A stretch of DNA of 64,000 nucleotides from CADEED01 sp036677145 (GCA_036677145.1 JAKFFF010000101.1:124001-188000); one strand, 5' to 3'; shown: positions 16,448 through 25,502, counted from the first letter of the stretch. Made by a program: numbers and translations. The notes: a model not told the origin generated them from the sequence alone.

Positions 16448-18745
16448 TTGCAGAGTTCAGCGCGCCACGCCTATGTGGCCTGTCTTGCTGTCGCCGTTTT
16501 GTCCTGCGCAAGTCAGCTCAGTGCGCAGACGGTTTCCCGTCCTGAAGCACTGCTCAGGAAGATGACGCTGGACGAGAAAATCGGGCAGCTCGTGCAGCGC
16601 GCGGGCGGCCGCAGCAAGGCCCTCAACTCCCGACTGGACGACACCGAGCTGGCGCGGGTGCGCGCCGGCGGAGTCGGATCCTATCTGCACGTGGCCGGCG
16701 CCGAGCCGCTCGCAAAATTGCAGCGGGTCGCGGTCGAAGAATCGCGCCTCGGCATTCCCTTGTTGTTTGCGATGGACGTGGTGCACGGCTATCGCACGAT
16801 CTTCCCGGTGCCGCTCGCGATGGCCGCGAGCTGGGCGCCCGAGACGCAGGAGCGCGCGGCGCGGGTCGCGGCCGACGAGGCCACCGCCGCCGGCCTGCAC
16901 TGGACCTTCGCGCCGATGGTCGACATCGCGCGCGATCCACGCTGGGGCCGCGTCGTCGAAGGCGCCGGCGAGGATCCTTATCTCGGTTCGCGCATGGCGG
17001 TCGCGCAGGTCGCGGGTTACCAGGGCGGCAACGCGCTGCGGCCCGGCTCGCTGATGGCCACCGCGAAACATTTCGGCGCGTACGGCGCCGCGATCGGCGG
17101 CCGCGACTACAACAGCGCGGACATCTCCGAGCGCACGTTGCAGGAAGTCTATCTACCGCCGTTTTTCGCCGCGGCGCGCGCGGGCTCCGGCTCGTTCATG
17201 GTCGCGTTCAACGACATCGCCGGCGTACCGACCACCGCGAACCGCGACCTGATGCGCGGACTGTTGCGCGAGCGCTGGGGCTGGCAGGGACTGATGGTCT
17301 CGGACTGGGGTTCGATCGGCGAGTTGCTCAATCACGGTGTCGCGGCGGACCGCGCGGCCGCGGGCGTGCTCGCGCTCGACGCGTCGGTGGACATGGACAT
17401 GGTGGGCGGCGTCTTCGCCGACGACCTCAAGGGAGCCATCGCGAAGGATCCGGCGCGTCTCAAGCTGCTCGACGAGGCGGTGCTGCGCATCCTGCGCGTC
17501 AAGGAGCAGCTCGGCCTGTTCGACCAGCCGATGCAGTACCACGACGTCGAACGCGAAGCGCGCGAGCTGCTCTCGCCCGCACATCGCGAATCAGCGCGCG
17601 CCGTCGCGCGCCAGTCGATCGTGCTGCTCAAGAACGACGCCAAACTACTGCCGCTGGATCCCGCGAAGCTCAAGTCCGTCGCCGTCATCGGCCGGCTCGC
17701 TACCGACGGTCTCTCGCAACTCGGCTCCTGGCGCGCGCAGGGCAAGGCCGAGGACGTGGTGACGATCCTCAAGGGCATCACGGAGGCCGCGCCGAAGAAT
17801 CTCAAAGTGCTGGCGGCGCCCGGCGCCGATCCGCGCAACAACGACCTTTCGGGAATTCCCGCGGCGGTGAAGCTGGCGAAGAGCGCGGATGTCACGCTGC
17901 TGGTCATCGGTGAAGACTTCGACATGTCGGGCGAGGCGCGCAGCCGCTCGAGCCTCGAATTGCCGCCCAGCCAGCTCGAACTCGCGAAGCAGGTGCTCGC
18001 CACCGGCAAGCCGGTGGTCGTGCTGCTCTCGAACGGCCGGCCGCTGGCGATCCCGGAGCTGGCCGAGAAGGCGCCGGCGATTCTCGAGACCTGGATGCTG
18101 GGCATCGAAGCCGGGCACGCCGTCGCCGACGTGGTGTTCGGCAAGTATTCACCCGCCGGCCGGCTGCCCACCGCGTTCCCGCGCGTGACGGGCGCCGTGC
18201 CGTTCAACTATTCGGCGAACCCCACGGGCAGGCCGGCCGATCCGGATCTCGCCAAGGACACGGTGCGTTATCACGACCTGCCGATCACGCCGCTGTACGC
18301 GTTCGGGCACGGCCTCACCTACAGCGAGTTCCGCTACCGCGATCTCGCGCAGACCGAGCGCGAAATCGGACCCGGCGAACGCATCGACATCTCGATCACG
18401 ATCGAGAACATCGGCGGAGTGCCCAGTGACGAAGTCGTGCAGCTCTACATCCGCGATCCAGTGGCGAGCATCGCGCGGCCGACGCTCGAACTGCGCGGCT
18501 TCAAGCGCGTGGAGCTCGGCGCCGGCGCCGCGAAGCGCGTGACGTTCAGTCTCACGCCCGAGCAGCTCGCGTTCTGGGGCCCGCGCGGCCAATGGCTCAT
18601 CGAGGCCGGCCGCATCGATTTCTGGATCGGCGCCTCGTCGGCGGATCTGCGCGCCAGTGGTTCGTTCGAAATCACGAAGACACACCTGGGATCGGAGCCG
18701 GCCACGGCGCTGCCCACTCGCGTCATCGTTTCAAATGCCAACTAG
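16448..18745 (+). CDS. bglX: GH3 family beta-glucosidase, exported
   Basis: 765 residues with a likely TTG start at 16448, about 9 bases after a GGGGGG Shine-Dalgarno-like run. A Sec signal peptide (ending SAQ, about residue 25) exports it. The TIM-barrel part has MTLDEKIGQL, MDVVHGYRTIFPVPLAMA, KHFGAYGAAIGGRDYN and the nucleophile aspartate in MVSDWG (about 286). The alpha/beta sandwich and a C-terminal fibronectin-like domain (LRGFKRVELGAG...) follow, as in BglX. It releases glucose from beta-glucosides in the periplasm. The gluconolactonase and GntP genes downstream make it the first gene of a probable sugar-oxidation operon. Confidence 0.92.
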   Translation: MQSSARHAYVACLAVAVLSCASQLSAQTVSRPEALLRKMTLDEKIGQLVQRAGGRSKALNSRLDDTELARVRAGGVGSYLHVAGAEPLAKLQRVAVEESRLGIPLLFAMDVVHGYRTIFPVPLAMAASWAPETQERAARVAADEATAAGLHWTFAPMVDIARDPRWGRVVEGAGEDPYLGSRMAVAQVAGYQGGNALRPGSLMATAKHFGAYGAAIGGRDYNSADISERTLQEVYLPPFFAAARAGSGSFMVAFNDIAGVPTTANRDLMRGLLRERWGWQGLMVSDWGSIGELLNHGVAADRAAAGVLALDASVDMDMVGGVFADDLKGAIAKDPARLKLLDEAVLRILRVKEQLGLFDQPMQYHDVEREARELLSPAHRESARAVARQSIVLLKNDAKLLPLDPAKLKSVAVIGRLATDGLSQLGSWRAQGKAEDVVTILKGITEAAPKNLKVLAAPGADPRNNDLSGIPAAVKLAKSADVTLLVIGEDFDMSGEARSRSSLELPPSQLELAKQVLATGKPVVVLLSNGRPLAIPELAEKAPAILETWMLGIEAGHAVADVVFGKYSPAGRLPTAFPRVTGAVPFNYSANPTGRPADPDLAKDTVRYHDLPITPLYAFGHGLTYSEFRYRDLAQTEREIGPGERIDISITIENIGGVPSDEVVQLYIRDPVASIARPTLELRGFKRVELGAGAAKRVTFSLTPEQLAFWGPRGQWLIEAGRIDFWIGASSADLRASGSFEITKTHLGSEPATALPTRVIVSNAN

Positions 18746-18760
18746 TTGAAGGAGATTTCC

Positions 18761-19804
18761 ATGAGGAATTTGTCAGGCGCCGGAATCCTGGTGCTGCTGG
18801 CCATCTGCACGAATGCGTGCGCGGCGACTCCGGCCGCGGCGGTGAAGACCGAACCCGTGAAGATCGAGGAAGCGAAAATCGATCGCTGGGATCCGGCGAT
18901 GGACGCCATCGTTCCGAAAGACTGGAAAATCGAGAAGCTCGCGGAAGGATTCGGCTGGGCCGAGGGCCCGATCTGGGTGAAGTCCGGCGGCTATCTGCTG
19001 TTCACCGACGTGCCCGGCAACAAGATGTGGAAGTGGTCGGAGAAAGGCGGTCTCGAGAAATTCCTCGATCCCTCCGGCGCCGTCGATCCGGATCTGAATG
19101 TGTGGCGCGAGGCCGGCGCGAACGGGCTCGCGATCCTCGATGCGAAAACCATCCTGCTCGCGGACACGGGTAATCGCTCGATCCAGAAGCTCGATCTTGC
19201 GACGCGCACGAAGTCGCCGGTCGCGACCGCGTTCGAAGGCAAGAAGTTCTCCAGCCCGAACGACGTGACGCGCATGAAGTCCGGCGTGTTGTTCTTCACC
19301 GATCCGCCGTATGGCTTCAAGAAATTCGACGCCGCGCCGGAGAAGGAGATCGCGTTCAACGGCGTGTATCGCATGGGGACCGACGGCACGGTTACGGCCG
19401 TGGAACGCGAGCTGCACCGCCCGAACGGCGTGGCGCTTTCGCCCGATGAGAGCGTGTTGTACGTCGCGCAGTCGGAGCCGTCGAAGGCCATCATCATGGC
19501 GTATTCGCTCGACGCGAAAGGCAACGTCACGGGCAAGAAACTGTTCGCCGACCTGACCGACCTCGTGGGGAAAGATGCGCCCGGCCTGCCCGACGGGCTC
19601 ACCGTGGCAACCGACGGCACGGTCTTCACGACCGGCCCCGGCGGCGTGATCGTGTTGTCGAAGGACGGCAAACGCCTGGGCCGCATCAATGACGGCAAGC
19701 CCACCGCGAACTGCAAGTTCGGCGATGACGGCCGCACGTTGTACCTGACGTCGCAGAACATGCTGGCGCGCATCCGCCTGAACATCAAGGGCGCGGGGTT
19801 CTGA
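18761..19804 (+). CDS. gluconolactonase (SMP-30/GNL family), exported
   Basis: 347 residues. I choose ATG 18761 because AAGGAGA sits at the right distance; the frame is open back to the GH3 stop. The signal peptide ends near ACAATPA. The beta-propeller has the family marks WAEGPIWVKSGGYLLFTDVP (metal-binding glutamate), ANGLAI, FSSPNDV, LHRPNGVALSPDE and LPDGLTVATDG. It hydrolyses sugar 1,5-lactones such as glucono-lactone to the acid in the periplasm, using a divalent metal. It starts 15 bases after the GH3 stop, and the gluconate permease gene follows, which supports the gluconolactone assignment. Confidence 0.88.
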   Translation: MRNLSGAGILVLLAICTNACAATPAAAVKTEPVKIEEAKIDRWDPAMDAIVPKDWKIEKLAEGFGWAEGPIWVKSGGYLLFTDVPGNKMWKWSEKGGLEKFLDPSGAVDPDLNVWREAGANGLAILDAKTILLADTGNRSIQKLDLATRTKSPVATAFEGKKFSSPNDVTRMKSGVLFFTDPPYGFKKFDAAPEKEIAFNGVYRMGTDGTVTAVERELHRPNGVALSPDESVLYVAQSEPSKAIIMAYSLDAKGNVTGKKLFADLTDLVGKDAPGLPDGLTVATDGTVFTTGPGGVIVLSKDGKRLGRINDGKPTANCKFGDDGRTLYLTSQNMLARIRLNIKGAGF

Positions 19805-19851
19805 TTCGGTCGTTGCGCGGCGCTTCGGCCGCGTAGTTAGGGAGCGCGCTC

Positions 19852-21159
19852 ATGGAACTTTGGTACGTATTCGGCTCGATCGTCCTGCTCGTGTTGTTGA
19901 TCAGCTGGGGCAAGGTGCAGCCGTTCCTGGCTTTCCTGGTGGCCTCGTCGGTGGCCGCCATCCTGCTCGGCCTGCCCATCGACAAGGTGCCGGGCGTGCT
20001 CGAGAAGGGCATCGGCAACATCCTCGGCGGACTGCTCGGCATCGTCTGTATCGGCGCCATGTTCGGCAAGCTGGTCGCGAACAGCGGCGCGGCGCAGAAG
20101 ATCGCGATGGTGCTGATGCGCGTCTTCGGCGAGAAGAACCTCACCTGGGCGCTGATGTTCACCGGCTTCCTGGTGGGCATCCCGCTGTTCTACAACGTGG
20201 GCTTCGTGCTGCTGGTGCCGCTGGTGTTCTCGGTGGTGCAGCAGACCAAGGTGCCACCTATCTACCTAGGCATCCCGCTGTTCGCGTCGCTGTCGGTGAC
20301 CCACGGCTTCCTGCCGCCGCATCCGGCGCCCACCGCCATGTTGCCGCTGTTCGGCGCCGACATGGGCACGACGCTGTTCTACGGCCTCATCGTGGCGCTG
20401 CCGGCCATGATCTGCGCCGGACCGCTGTACGCGCGCCTGTTCCGCAACGTGAAGTCGAACCCGATCACGCTGTTCGTCGCGCCGCTGCGGCCGGAAGCGG
20501 AATTGCCCAGCGCCTTCAACTGCTTCGCGAGCGCGCTATTGCCCGTGGTGATCATCGCGTTCTCGATGGCCGTGCCGCTGGCGCCCGAGGGCATGCGGCC
20601 GCTGCTGAATTTCTGGACCAACCCGCTGATCGTGATGCTGGTGGGCCTGGCGGTCGCGACGTGGAGTCTCGGCCTGTCGCGCGGCATGCAGATGCAGCAG
20701 CTGATGGACGACTACGGCAACTCGATCAAGGACATCGCCGTGATCCTGCTGATCATCGCGGGCGCGGGCACGTTGAAAGAAGTGTTCGTGGCCACCGGCG
20801 TGGACAAGGACATCTCCGCCTCGCTGACCAGCATCGCGATCGATCCGCTGGTGCTCGGCTGGCTGATCGCCGGCGTGATCCGCGTGTCACTCGGGTCCGC
20901 CACCGTCGCCGGCCTCACCGCCGCCGGTCTCATGGCGCCCGTGGTGGCCCTGGGCAACGTGGACCCGAACCTGATGGTGCTCGCCATCGGCGCCGGTAGT
21001 TTGATGTTCTCGCACGTCAACGATTCCGGCTTCTGGATGGCGAAGGAATACTTCAACCTGTCCATCAAGGAAACCATCATGAGCTGGACGCTCATGGAGG
21101 GCATCGTCGGCATCGTCGGCATCATCGGCGTGCTGATGCTCGAGGCCGTCCTCTACTGA
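19852..21159 (+). CDS. GntP family gluconate:H+ symporter
   Basis: 435 residues with about 12 membrane segments. Family motifs are visible: GGLLGIVCIGAMFGKLVANSGAA near the start, LVGIPLFYNVGFVLLVP, THGFLPPHPAPTA in the centre and SHVNDSGFWMAKEYF near the end. Length matches GntP/GntT permeases. It takes up gluconate (or a related sugar acid) across the inner membrane. GGGAG precedes the ATG at a workable distance. It follows the gluconolactonase gene by 47 bases and probably completes a pathway from beta-glucoside to imported gluconate; the glucose dehydrogenase needed in between is not in this window. Confidence 0.93.
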   Translation: MELWYVFGSIVLLVLLISWGKVQPFLAFLVASSVAAILLGLPIDKVPGVLEKGIGNILGGLLGIVCIGAMFGKLVANSGAAQKIAMVLMRVFGEKNLTWALMFTGFLVGIPLFYNVGFVLLVPLVFSVVQQTKVPPIYLGIPLFASLSVTHGFLPPHPAPTAMLPLFGADMGTTLFYGLIVALPAMICAGPLYARLFRNVKSNPITLFVAPLRPEAELPSAFNCFASALLPVVIIAFSMAVPLAPEGMRPLLNFWTNPLIVMLVGLAVATWSLGLSRGMQMQQLMDDYGNSIKDIAVILLIIAGAGTLKEVFVATGVDKDISASLTSIAIDPLVLGWLIAGVIRVSLGSATVAGLTAAGLMAPVVALGNVDPNLMVLAIGAGSLMFSHVNDSGFWMAKEYFNLSIKETIMSWTLMEGIVGIVGIIGVLMLEAVLY

Positions 21160-21164
21160 CAGTC

Positions 21165-21246
21165 GGTGCCGGGTGAGAATTCGCTGAGTTAGCAACGCGC
21201 CCAGGTGGTTGTCGCCGGCTAACTCAGCGAATTCCCACCCGGCACC
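21165..21246. repeat. 29-bp-arm inverted repeat, single copy in window
   Basis: Left arm 21165-21193 starts GGTGCCGGGTGAGAATTC and ends GTTAGC. Right arm 21218-21246 is its reverse complement with one mismatch over 29 bases; the loop is 24 bases. It occupies almost the whole gap between convergent gntP and an aldo/keto reductase gene. Each arm contains GAATTC. There is no T-run after either arm, so a plain intrinsic terminator is not the best reading; a mobile palindromic element or a bidirectional roadblock is possible. Confidence 0.85.
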
Positions 21247-21254
21247 AACCCCTG

Positions 21255-22241
21255 CTACTTGAGGGCGGTCTCGATGGCGGCGAGTTCGCTGGCGGAGAAG
21301 GAGACGTTGTTGATTGCGGCGACGGCCTCTTCGACGTGCGCGACCTTGCTCGCGCCGATCAGCGACGAAGTCACCACCGGATCCCGCAACGTCCACGCCA
21401 CGGCCAGCTGAGCGAGCGACTGGCCACGCGCCTTCGCGATGTCGTTGAGCTTCTGAAGCTTGGCTACTTTGTCCGCCGTGATCGCCTCGGGACTCAGCGA
21501 GGTATGGCGCGCGGCGCGTGAGTCCTCGGGAATACCCTTCAGATACTTGTTGCTCAGCAATCCCTGCGCGAGCGGAGAAAAAACGATGCAGCCCATCTTC
21601 TGTCGCGCGAGCTCCGCGGTGAGGCCGTCCTCGATCCAGCGGTTGAACATGCTGTAGCTGGGCTGGTGGATCAGGCACGGCGTACCGAGATCCTTGAGGA
21701 TCGCGGCCGCCTTCGCGGTCTGCTCCGCGCTGTAGCTCGAAATGCCCGCGTACAACGCGCGGCCCGAACGCACGATGAAATCCAGCGCGCCCATCGTCTC
21801 CTCGAGCGGCGTCTCCGGATCGAAGCGATGGCTGTAGAAGATGTCGACGTACGGCAGGCCCATCCGCTTCAAAGACTGATCGCAGCTCGCGACCAGGTAC
21901 TTGCGTGAACCCCACTCGCCGTACGGTCCTGGCCACATGAGGTAGCCGGCCTTCGACGAGATGATCATCTCGTCGCGGAAGGGATGGAAATCCTTGCGCA
22001 TCAGCGCGCCGAAATTTTCCTCGGCCGAACCCGGCGACGGCCCGTAGTTGTTGGCCAGGTCGAAATGCGTGATGCCGAGATCGAACGCGCGCCGCGCGAT
22101 CTTGCGGCCGTTCGCGAACACGTCGACGTCGCCGAAGTTGTGCCACAGCCCGAGCGAGACCGCGGGCAGCCGCACGCCGCTCGCACCCACGCGGTTGTAA
22201 CGCATCGATTGGTAGCGCGTATCGGCGGGCAGGTAGTCCAT
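21255..22241 (-). CDS. aldo/keto reductase, YghZ (L-glyceraldehyde 3-phosphate reductase)-like
   Basis: 328 residues. AKR (beta/alpha)8 barrel with the catalytic tetrad Asp in FDLANNYG, Tyr in the same motif, Lys in SSKAGY and His in YSHRFD. The N-terminus (SGVRLPAVSLGLWHNFG) and the block MWPGPYGEWGSRKYL are very close to E. coli YghZ/Gpr, which reduces L-glyceraldehyde 3-phosphate and methylglyoxal with NADPH. The C-terminus NNVSFSASELAAIE matches the family. It is last of a minus-strand run beginning at the DUF3592 gene, 89 bases after the small permease gene. Confidence 0.88.
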   Translation of the reverse strand: MDYLPADTRYQSMRYNRVGASGVRLPAVSLGLWHNFGDVDVFANGRKIARRAFDLGITHFDLANNYGPSPGSAEENFGALMRKDFHPFRDEMIISSKAGYLMWPGPYGEWGSRKYLVASCDQSLKRMGLPYVDIFYSHRFDPETPLEETMGALDFIVRSGRALYAGISSYSAEQTAKAAAILKDLGTPCLIHQPSYSMFNRWIEDGLTAELARQKMGCIVFSPLAQGLLSNKYLKGIPEDSRAARHTSLSPEAITADKVAKLQKLNDIAKARGQSLAQLAVAWTLRDPVVTSSLIGASKVAHVEEAVAAINNVSFSASELAAIETALK

Positions 22242-22330
22242 GGCGGGTGCTCGGTTGTTTGCTCGGTTTCCGGGCGGGCGTCAGGCCCGGATTCCGCGGG
22301 CGCGTAACATCGCGAACCCGCCGGACAAAA

Positions 22331-22774
22331 TCAAGGCCGCGCGATGAGCCACACTCCGATTCCCAACAGCACCACACCGGTGATTCGCGTCAGGGAGATC
22401 GAGTGCACGGGCATTCCGAGCCAGCCGTAATGGTCGATGACCAATGCCGTCGCGAGCTGGCCCGCCAGCGCGAGCGCCAGCAGCGTCGTTGCACCCAATT
22501 CGGCGGCGACCACCGTCGAGGAGGCCACGTAGAAGGCGCCGAGCATTCCGCCGAACCAGGCCCACACCGGCACGGCAACCAGCGTCTCGCGCGTGGGAAT
22601 CGGCGCCCGCGTGCCGATGACCAGCGCGACCAGCATCAGCGCGCCGACCATGAAACTCACCAGCGCGGCGGTGTTCGCGCTCTCCAGGAATTTGCGCAGC
22701 TGCGAATTCATCGCCACCTGCACGGTGAGGCCGAAGCCGGCCGCGAGGCCCAGGGCGTAGGCGATGCCGCGCAT
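22331..22774 (-). CDS. DMT-type small permease (YdcZ/DUF606 family)
   Basis: 147 residues and about five membrane helices. The pattern GLAAGFGLTVQVAMNSQLRK at the N-terminus and WAWFGGMLGAFYVASST in the middle match the YdcZ/DUF606 family of half-length drug/metabolite transporters. Substrate unknown. The ATG lies 3 bases after the preceding gene's TAG, in an operon-like run. Confidence 0.8.
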   Translation of the reverse strand: MRGIAYALGLAAGFGLTVQVAMNSQLRKFLESANTAALVSFMVGALMLVALVIGTRAPIPTRETLVAVPVWAWFGGMLGAFYVASSTVVAAELGATTLLALALAGQLATALVIDHYGWLGMPVHSISLTRITGVVLLGIGVWLIARP

Positions 22775-22777
22775 GTG

Positions 22778-22981
22778 CTAACTACCCCGGATGCGGGCGA
22801 GCAACTTGAGGCCCGCCGGAGAGCGCGCGAAGAACAGCACGAAGCGCCAGAACAGCAGCTTCACGAACGGCGCGCGCCGCTGCGGAACGGCGGCGAAGAC
22901 CTGCGCGCGCACGTCCCGGTGACGTGTGTCGCCGGTTACCGCATCGACGGGCAGAACGGGTTCGGGCATCGGCAGGAGCAT
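22778..22981 (-). CDS. hypothetical small protein
   Basis: 67 residues from the ATG at complement 22979-22981, which has GGGAGG 8 bases upstream; that signal decides the start. It begins 25 bases after the methyltransferase stop. The N-terminus is proline-rich, and the C-terminal third is hydrophobic and basic (LLFWRFVLFFARSPAGLKLLARI), suggesting membrane association. The family is not recognised. Confidence 0.55.
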   Translation of the reverse strand: MLLPMPEPVLPVDAVTGDTRHRDVRAQVFAAVPQRRAPFVKLLFWRFVLFFARSPAGLKLLARIRGS

Positions 22982-23006
22982 ACCGCGCGAACCTCCCGGG
23001 AACACT

Positions 23007-23594
23007 TCAGATGGCGGCCGTTTCCATTTCCCAGGTCACCAGCGGCGCGCCGCGACGGATCCAGAAGCCGGTGCCGCTCGGACGGAAATGCCGCCGCAGC
23101 CGCTCGCCGTACCACGCGGCATCGCGCAGGTGGACTTCGCGATCGGTGCGCGAACGGTCGCAGTTCTGGCGCCAGTCACGCGTCGTGAGCGCCGAGAGGT
23201 ACAACACGCCGCGCGTGAGCCGCCCGAGATTGGCGATGGCTCGGGCCGCGGTACGGTCGTCGAGATACTGCAACACGTCGTAGCAGACCACGAGATCGAA
23301 AGGATCCGCGCGGAAGTTCGCGAGCGACCCCTGCGTCCAGCCGTAACGCTTGCACAGGTACTCGCTGTATTCGAGCCCCGTATACACCGCGCGCGGGAAC
23401 GCCCGCAGCAGCGGCGCGCGCAGCAGGCCGATGCCACAGCCCGCGTCGAGGATGCGGCGGACCGGCAGGCCGATGTGGTCCGCGTACGCGCCGATCAGTT
23501 TCGCGCGGGCGCGCATTTCGGCCCGCGAGATCACCGCGGTGCGTCCGTCGTAGTAGAAGCGCCGGTAGTAATCCGCGTCGAACTGCGTACTCAT
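23007..23594 (-). CDS. class I SAM-dependent methyltransferase
   Basis: 195 residues. The SAM-binding motif I is ILDAGCGIGLLR, followed by an acidic residue in YTGLEYSEYL and motif IV FDLVVCYDVLQYL. The start reads MSTQFDADYYRRFYYDGRT. Its ATG overlaps the TGA of the DUF3592 gene by four bases (ATGA). Substrate unknown; the small size and C-terminus suggest a small-molecule or lipid acceptor. Confidence 0.85.
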   Translation of the reverse strand: MSTQFDADYYRRFYYDGRTAVISRAEMRARAKLIGAYADHIGLPVRRILDAGCGIGLLRAPLLRAFPRAVYTGLEYSEYLCKRYGWTQGSLANFRADPFDLVVCYDVLQYLDDRTAARAIANLGRLTRGVLYLSALTTRDWRQNCDRSRTDREVHLRDAAWYGERLRRHFRPSGTGFWIRRGAPLVTWEMETAAI

Positions 23595-24031
23595 GCACCC
23601 GTCCGCAGCGCACGCAGCACGTTGCGCCGGACGAGGATTCCTCCGCACAGCGAAAGCAACCCGACCACCAGGGCAGCGATCGGTCCTAACCAGTTGTCGG
23701 TGAACAGCGCGACACGGGCCTTCTGTGGTTCGGCGCGCGGATACACCACGGGAAGCTGCTCGCCCTCCGCGAATCGTTGCGCGGCGGTCGCGAGCTGCCC
23801 CTCGAAAGTGACGATGTCGCCCGATGCGGTGTTGAAACGCACGCGCGGGCGGTAGCGCACCTCGCCGCCGTCGCGCACCTCGCGATGGCCGGTGACCGTC
23901 CCCGTGGCGCGCAACGTGTCGCCGAAGCTCAACGACTGGGACAGAAGATAGGCGCCTAACAACAGGCAGACCACACCGAGGGCGAGCAGCAACCGGGCTG
24001 CAAGTCCCATTATCCGAAGGGAAAGGTCCAT
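23591..24031 (-). CDS. DUF3592 membrane protein
   Basis: 146 residues. Two membrane helices, near residues 8-30 and 115-135, flank an extracytoplasmic beta domain with TGTVTGHREVRDGGEVRYRPRVRFNTASG, the DUF3592 signature. Function is unknown in the family. It is first in the minus-strand run and overlaps the methyltransferase start by ATGA. Confidence 0.8.
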   Translation of the reverse strand: MDLSLRIMGLAARLLLALGVVCLLLGAYLLSQSLSFGDTLRATGTVTGHREVRDGGEVRYRPRVRFNTASGDIVTFEGQLATAAQRFAEGEQLPVVYPRAEPQKARVALFTDNWLGPIAALVVGLLSLCGGILVRRNVLRALRTGA

Positions 24032-24115
24032 GGCTCTTAGGGCATCATCGTCAACAAGTTGCGGGCGGGCGGCCGGATACGTAGGCTCGCCAGTCTATTC
24101 GATGTGGGGAGCACG

Positions 24116-24334
24116 ATGAGCGAGACGGAGAAGAAGGGGTCCCCGTGGCCCTGGATACTGGTGCCTGTTGCCGCGTTCACGCTGTTCTTCGTGCTGCGCG
24201 AATGTCAGCACCGGCTGCCGCCGGCCACGAACACCACCGCGCCCGCCTCCACCGTGCCCGCGTTTCCGGACACACCAGCCCCGGCCGCCGAGGACGCCGC
24301 CGCCGCAGCGCCGGACACGCCGGCGCCCCAGTAA
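24116..24334 (+). CDS. small membrane protein with Ala/Pro-rich tail
   Basis: 72 residues from ATG 24116, with GGGGAG 5 bases upstream. One membrane helix (PWPWILVPVAAFTLFFVL, about 10-27) is followed by a periplasmic Ala/Pro/Thr-rich tail. The family is not recognised. It faces the TonB gene convergently, 19 bases from that gene's stop. Confidence 0.65.
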   Translation: MSETEKKGSPWPWILVPVAAFTLFFVLRECQHRLPPATNTTAPASTVPAFPDTPAPAAEDAAAAAPDTPAPQ

Positions 24335-24353
24335 CCTTCAGCGATACTGGCTT

Positions 24354-24986
24354 TCAGCGATTCGTGATCTTGAAGACGACGCGCACGCGGTACCACTGCG
24401 GTATCGCCACACCATCGCGCGTCGCCGGGAGCAGGCGCCAGTTGCGCTTTGCTTCGTCGATGGCCGCCTGATCCAGCCTTTCGTGGCCGGTGCTGCGCAC
24501 GATGCGTGCATCACCCACGCGTCCATTGGGCAGCACGTAAACCTCGACATCCGCATTGCCCTCGTTGCCCGCGCGGATGTCCTGCGCCGGATACGCCGGC
24601 TGTGAAAGCGGCCGGCGCGGGTCCTGCCGCGCGGCGTGGATGACGGGCACCGGATCCGCGGAGCCACGCAGATCAATCACGGCGTCGGGTGGCGAAGTCT
24701 GCACGACAATGGCGTCGCCCGGCGGTGGCGTGTCATCGACCGGCGGACTCACGGGCGCCGGTATGTAGATTTCCCGCCGCGGGATGTCCGGCGGCGTAAC
24801 AGATGGCGGAACGTCGACCACGGGCGGCTCGTCGATGACGACGCCCTGCATGACTTCCGGCGTGATGTTCTTGTGAACCACCAATGCACCCGCGACGACG
24901 AACACGATCGCCACGTGCATGCCGGCCACGATACCCATTCGACCTAATGCACCCCAGGAACGCCTCACCTCGATGCGCGCATTCAT
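24354..24986 (-). CDS. energy transducer TonB
   Basis: 210 residues. An N-terminal membrane anchor (about 17-38, GIVAGMHVAIVFVVAGALVV) is followed by a proline-rich periplasmic spacer (about 48-110) and the TonB C-terminal domain (about 120-210: QPAYPAQDIRAGNEGNADVEVYVLPNGRVGDARIVRSTG with terminal WYRVRVVFKI). It couples the proton-motive force to TonB-dependent outer-membrane receptors. ExbB/ExbD genes and a receptor gene are not in the window. Confidence 0.88.
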   Translation of the reverse strand: MNARIEVRRSWGALGRMGIVAGMHVAIVFVVAGALVVHKNITPEVMQGVVIDEPPVVDVPPSVTPPDIPRREIYIPAPVSPPVDDTPPPGDAIVVQTSPPDAVIDLRGSADPVPVIHAARQDPRRPLSQPAYPAQDIRAGNEGNADVEVYVLPNGRVGDARIVRSTGHERLDQAAIDEAKRNWRLLPATRDGVAIPQWYRVRVVFKITNR

Positions 24987-25073
24987 GACGACCTCCGCGT
25001 GTGCCCGTTCGGGCTTTGTGAGGTGAACGCGGTGCGCGCGAGCGGCGGGGTTAACGCGGATCCAACCTTCGGG

Positions 25074-25502
25074 TTACGACGTGACGGGTGACACGGCCGC
25101 TTCGATCGCATTACGCCGCGCGCGCCGCGCGCCATAGGCGCCGCCCAGCACCGCGACGAATGCGCCATAACCTGTCGATGCCACGAACAGACCGACGTTG
25201 TCGTAGAAGCCCGAAAGGTCGACGCGCAGGCCCAGCGCTGCGACGGACAGGTTCACGGCGACCGCGCACAGGGCCGCCAGTGGGGCCATCGACAGGGCGA
25301 GGAGGAAGCGGTGCCGTGGGGCGCGGAGCGCGGTGAGCAGCGCGGCCAGGCCCGGGACATTCAGCGTGGCGAACATCATGAGCGTCGCCGCCGGAGCCAC
25401 CCAGGCGGTGTACGCCTGCGCGCCCAGCAGCGCCAGCCACGCTGCGTAGACGAGAAAGACCAGTCCGGCGCCCCAACTCCAGGCCTTCGCCATGAATGTC
25501 AT
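25074..25502 (-). CDS. hypothetical four-helix membrane protein
   Basis: 142 residues from the ATG at complement 25500-25502 (a second ATG three codons later also works; upstream residues are charged and overlap rimO, so I exclude them). Four hydrophobic segments span most of the protein (WGAGLVFLVYAAWLALLG; AAALMMFATLNVPGLAALL-like; LLALSMAPLAALCAVAVNL; VGLFVASTGYGAFVAVLGG). The C-terminus is basic. The family is not recognised. It is divergent from rimO, 46 bases apart. Confidence 0.6.
   Translation of the reverse strand: MTFMAKAWSWGAGLVFLVYAAWLALLGAQAYTAWVAPAATLMMFATLNVPGLAALLTALRAPRHRFLLALSMAPLAALCAVAVNLSVAALGLRVDLSGFYDNVGLFVASTGYGAFVAVLGGAYGARRARRNAIEAAVSPVTS

Noticed and set aside
20887..22377. 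496-codon minus frame over gntP and the aldo/keto reductase
   Set aside because: It runs out of frame through the reductase gene, and both real genes are well recognised.
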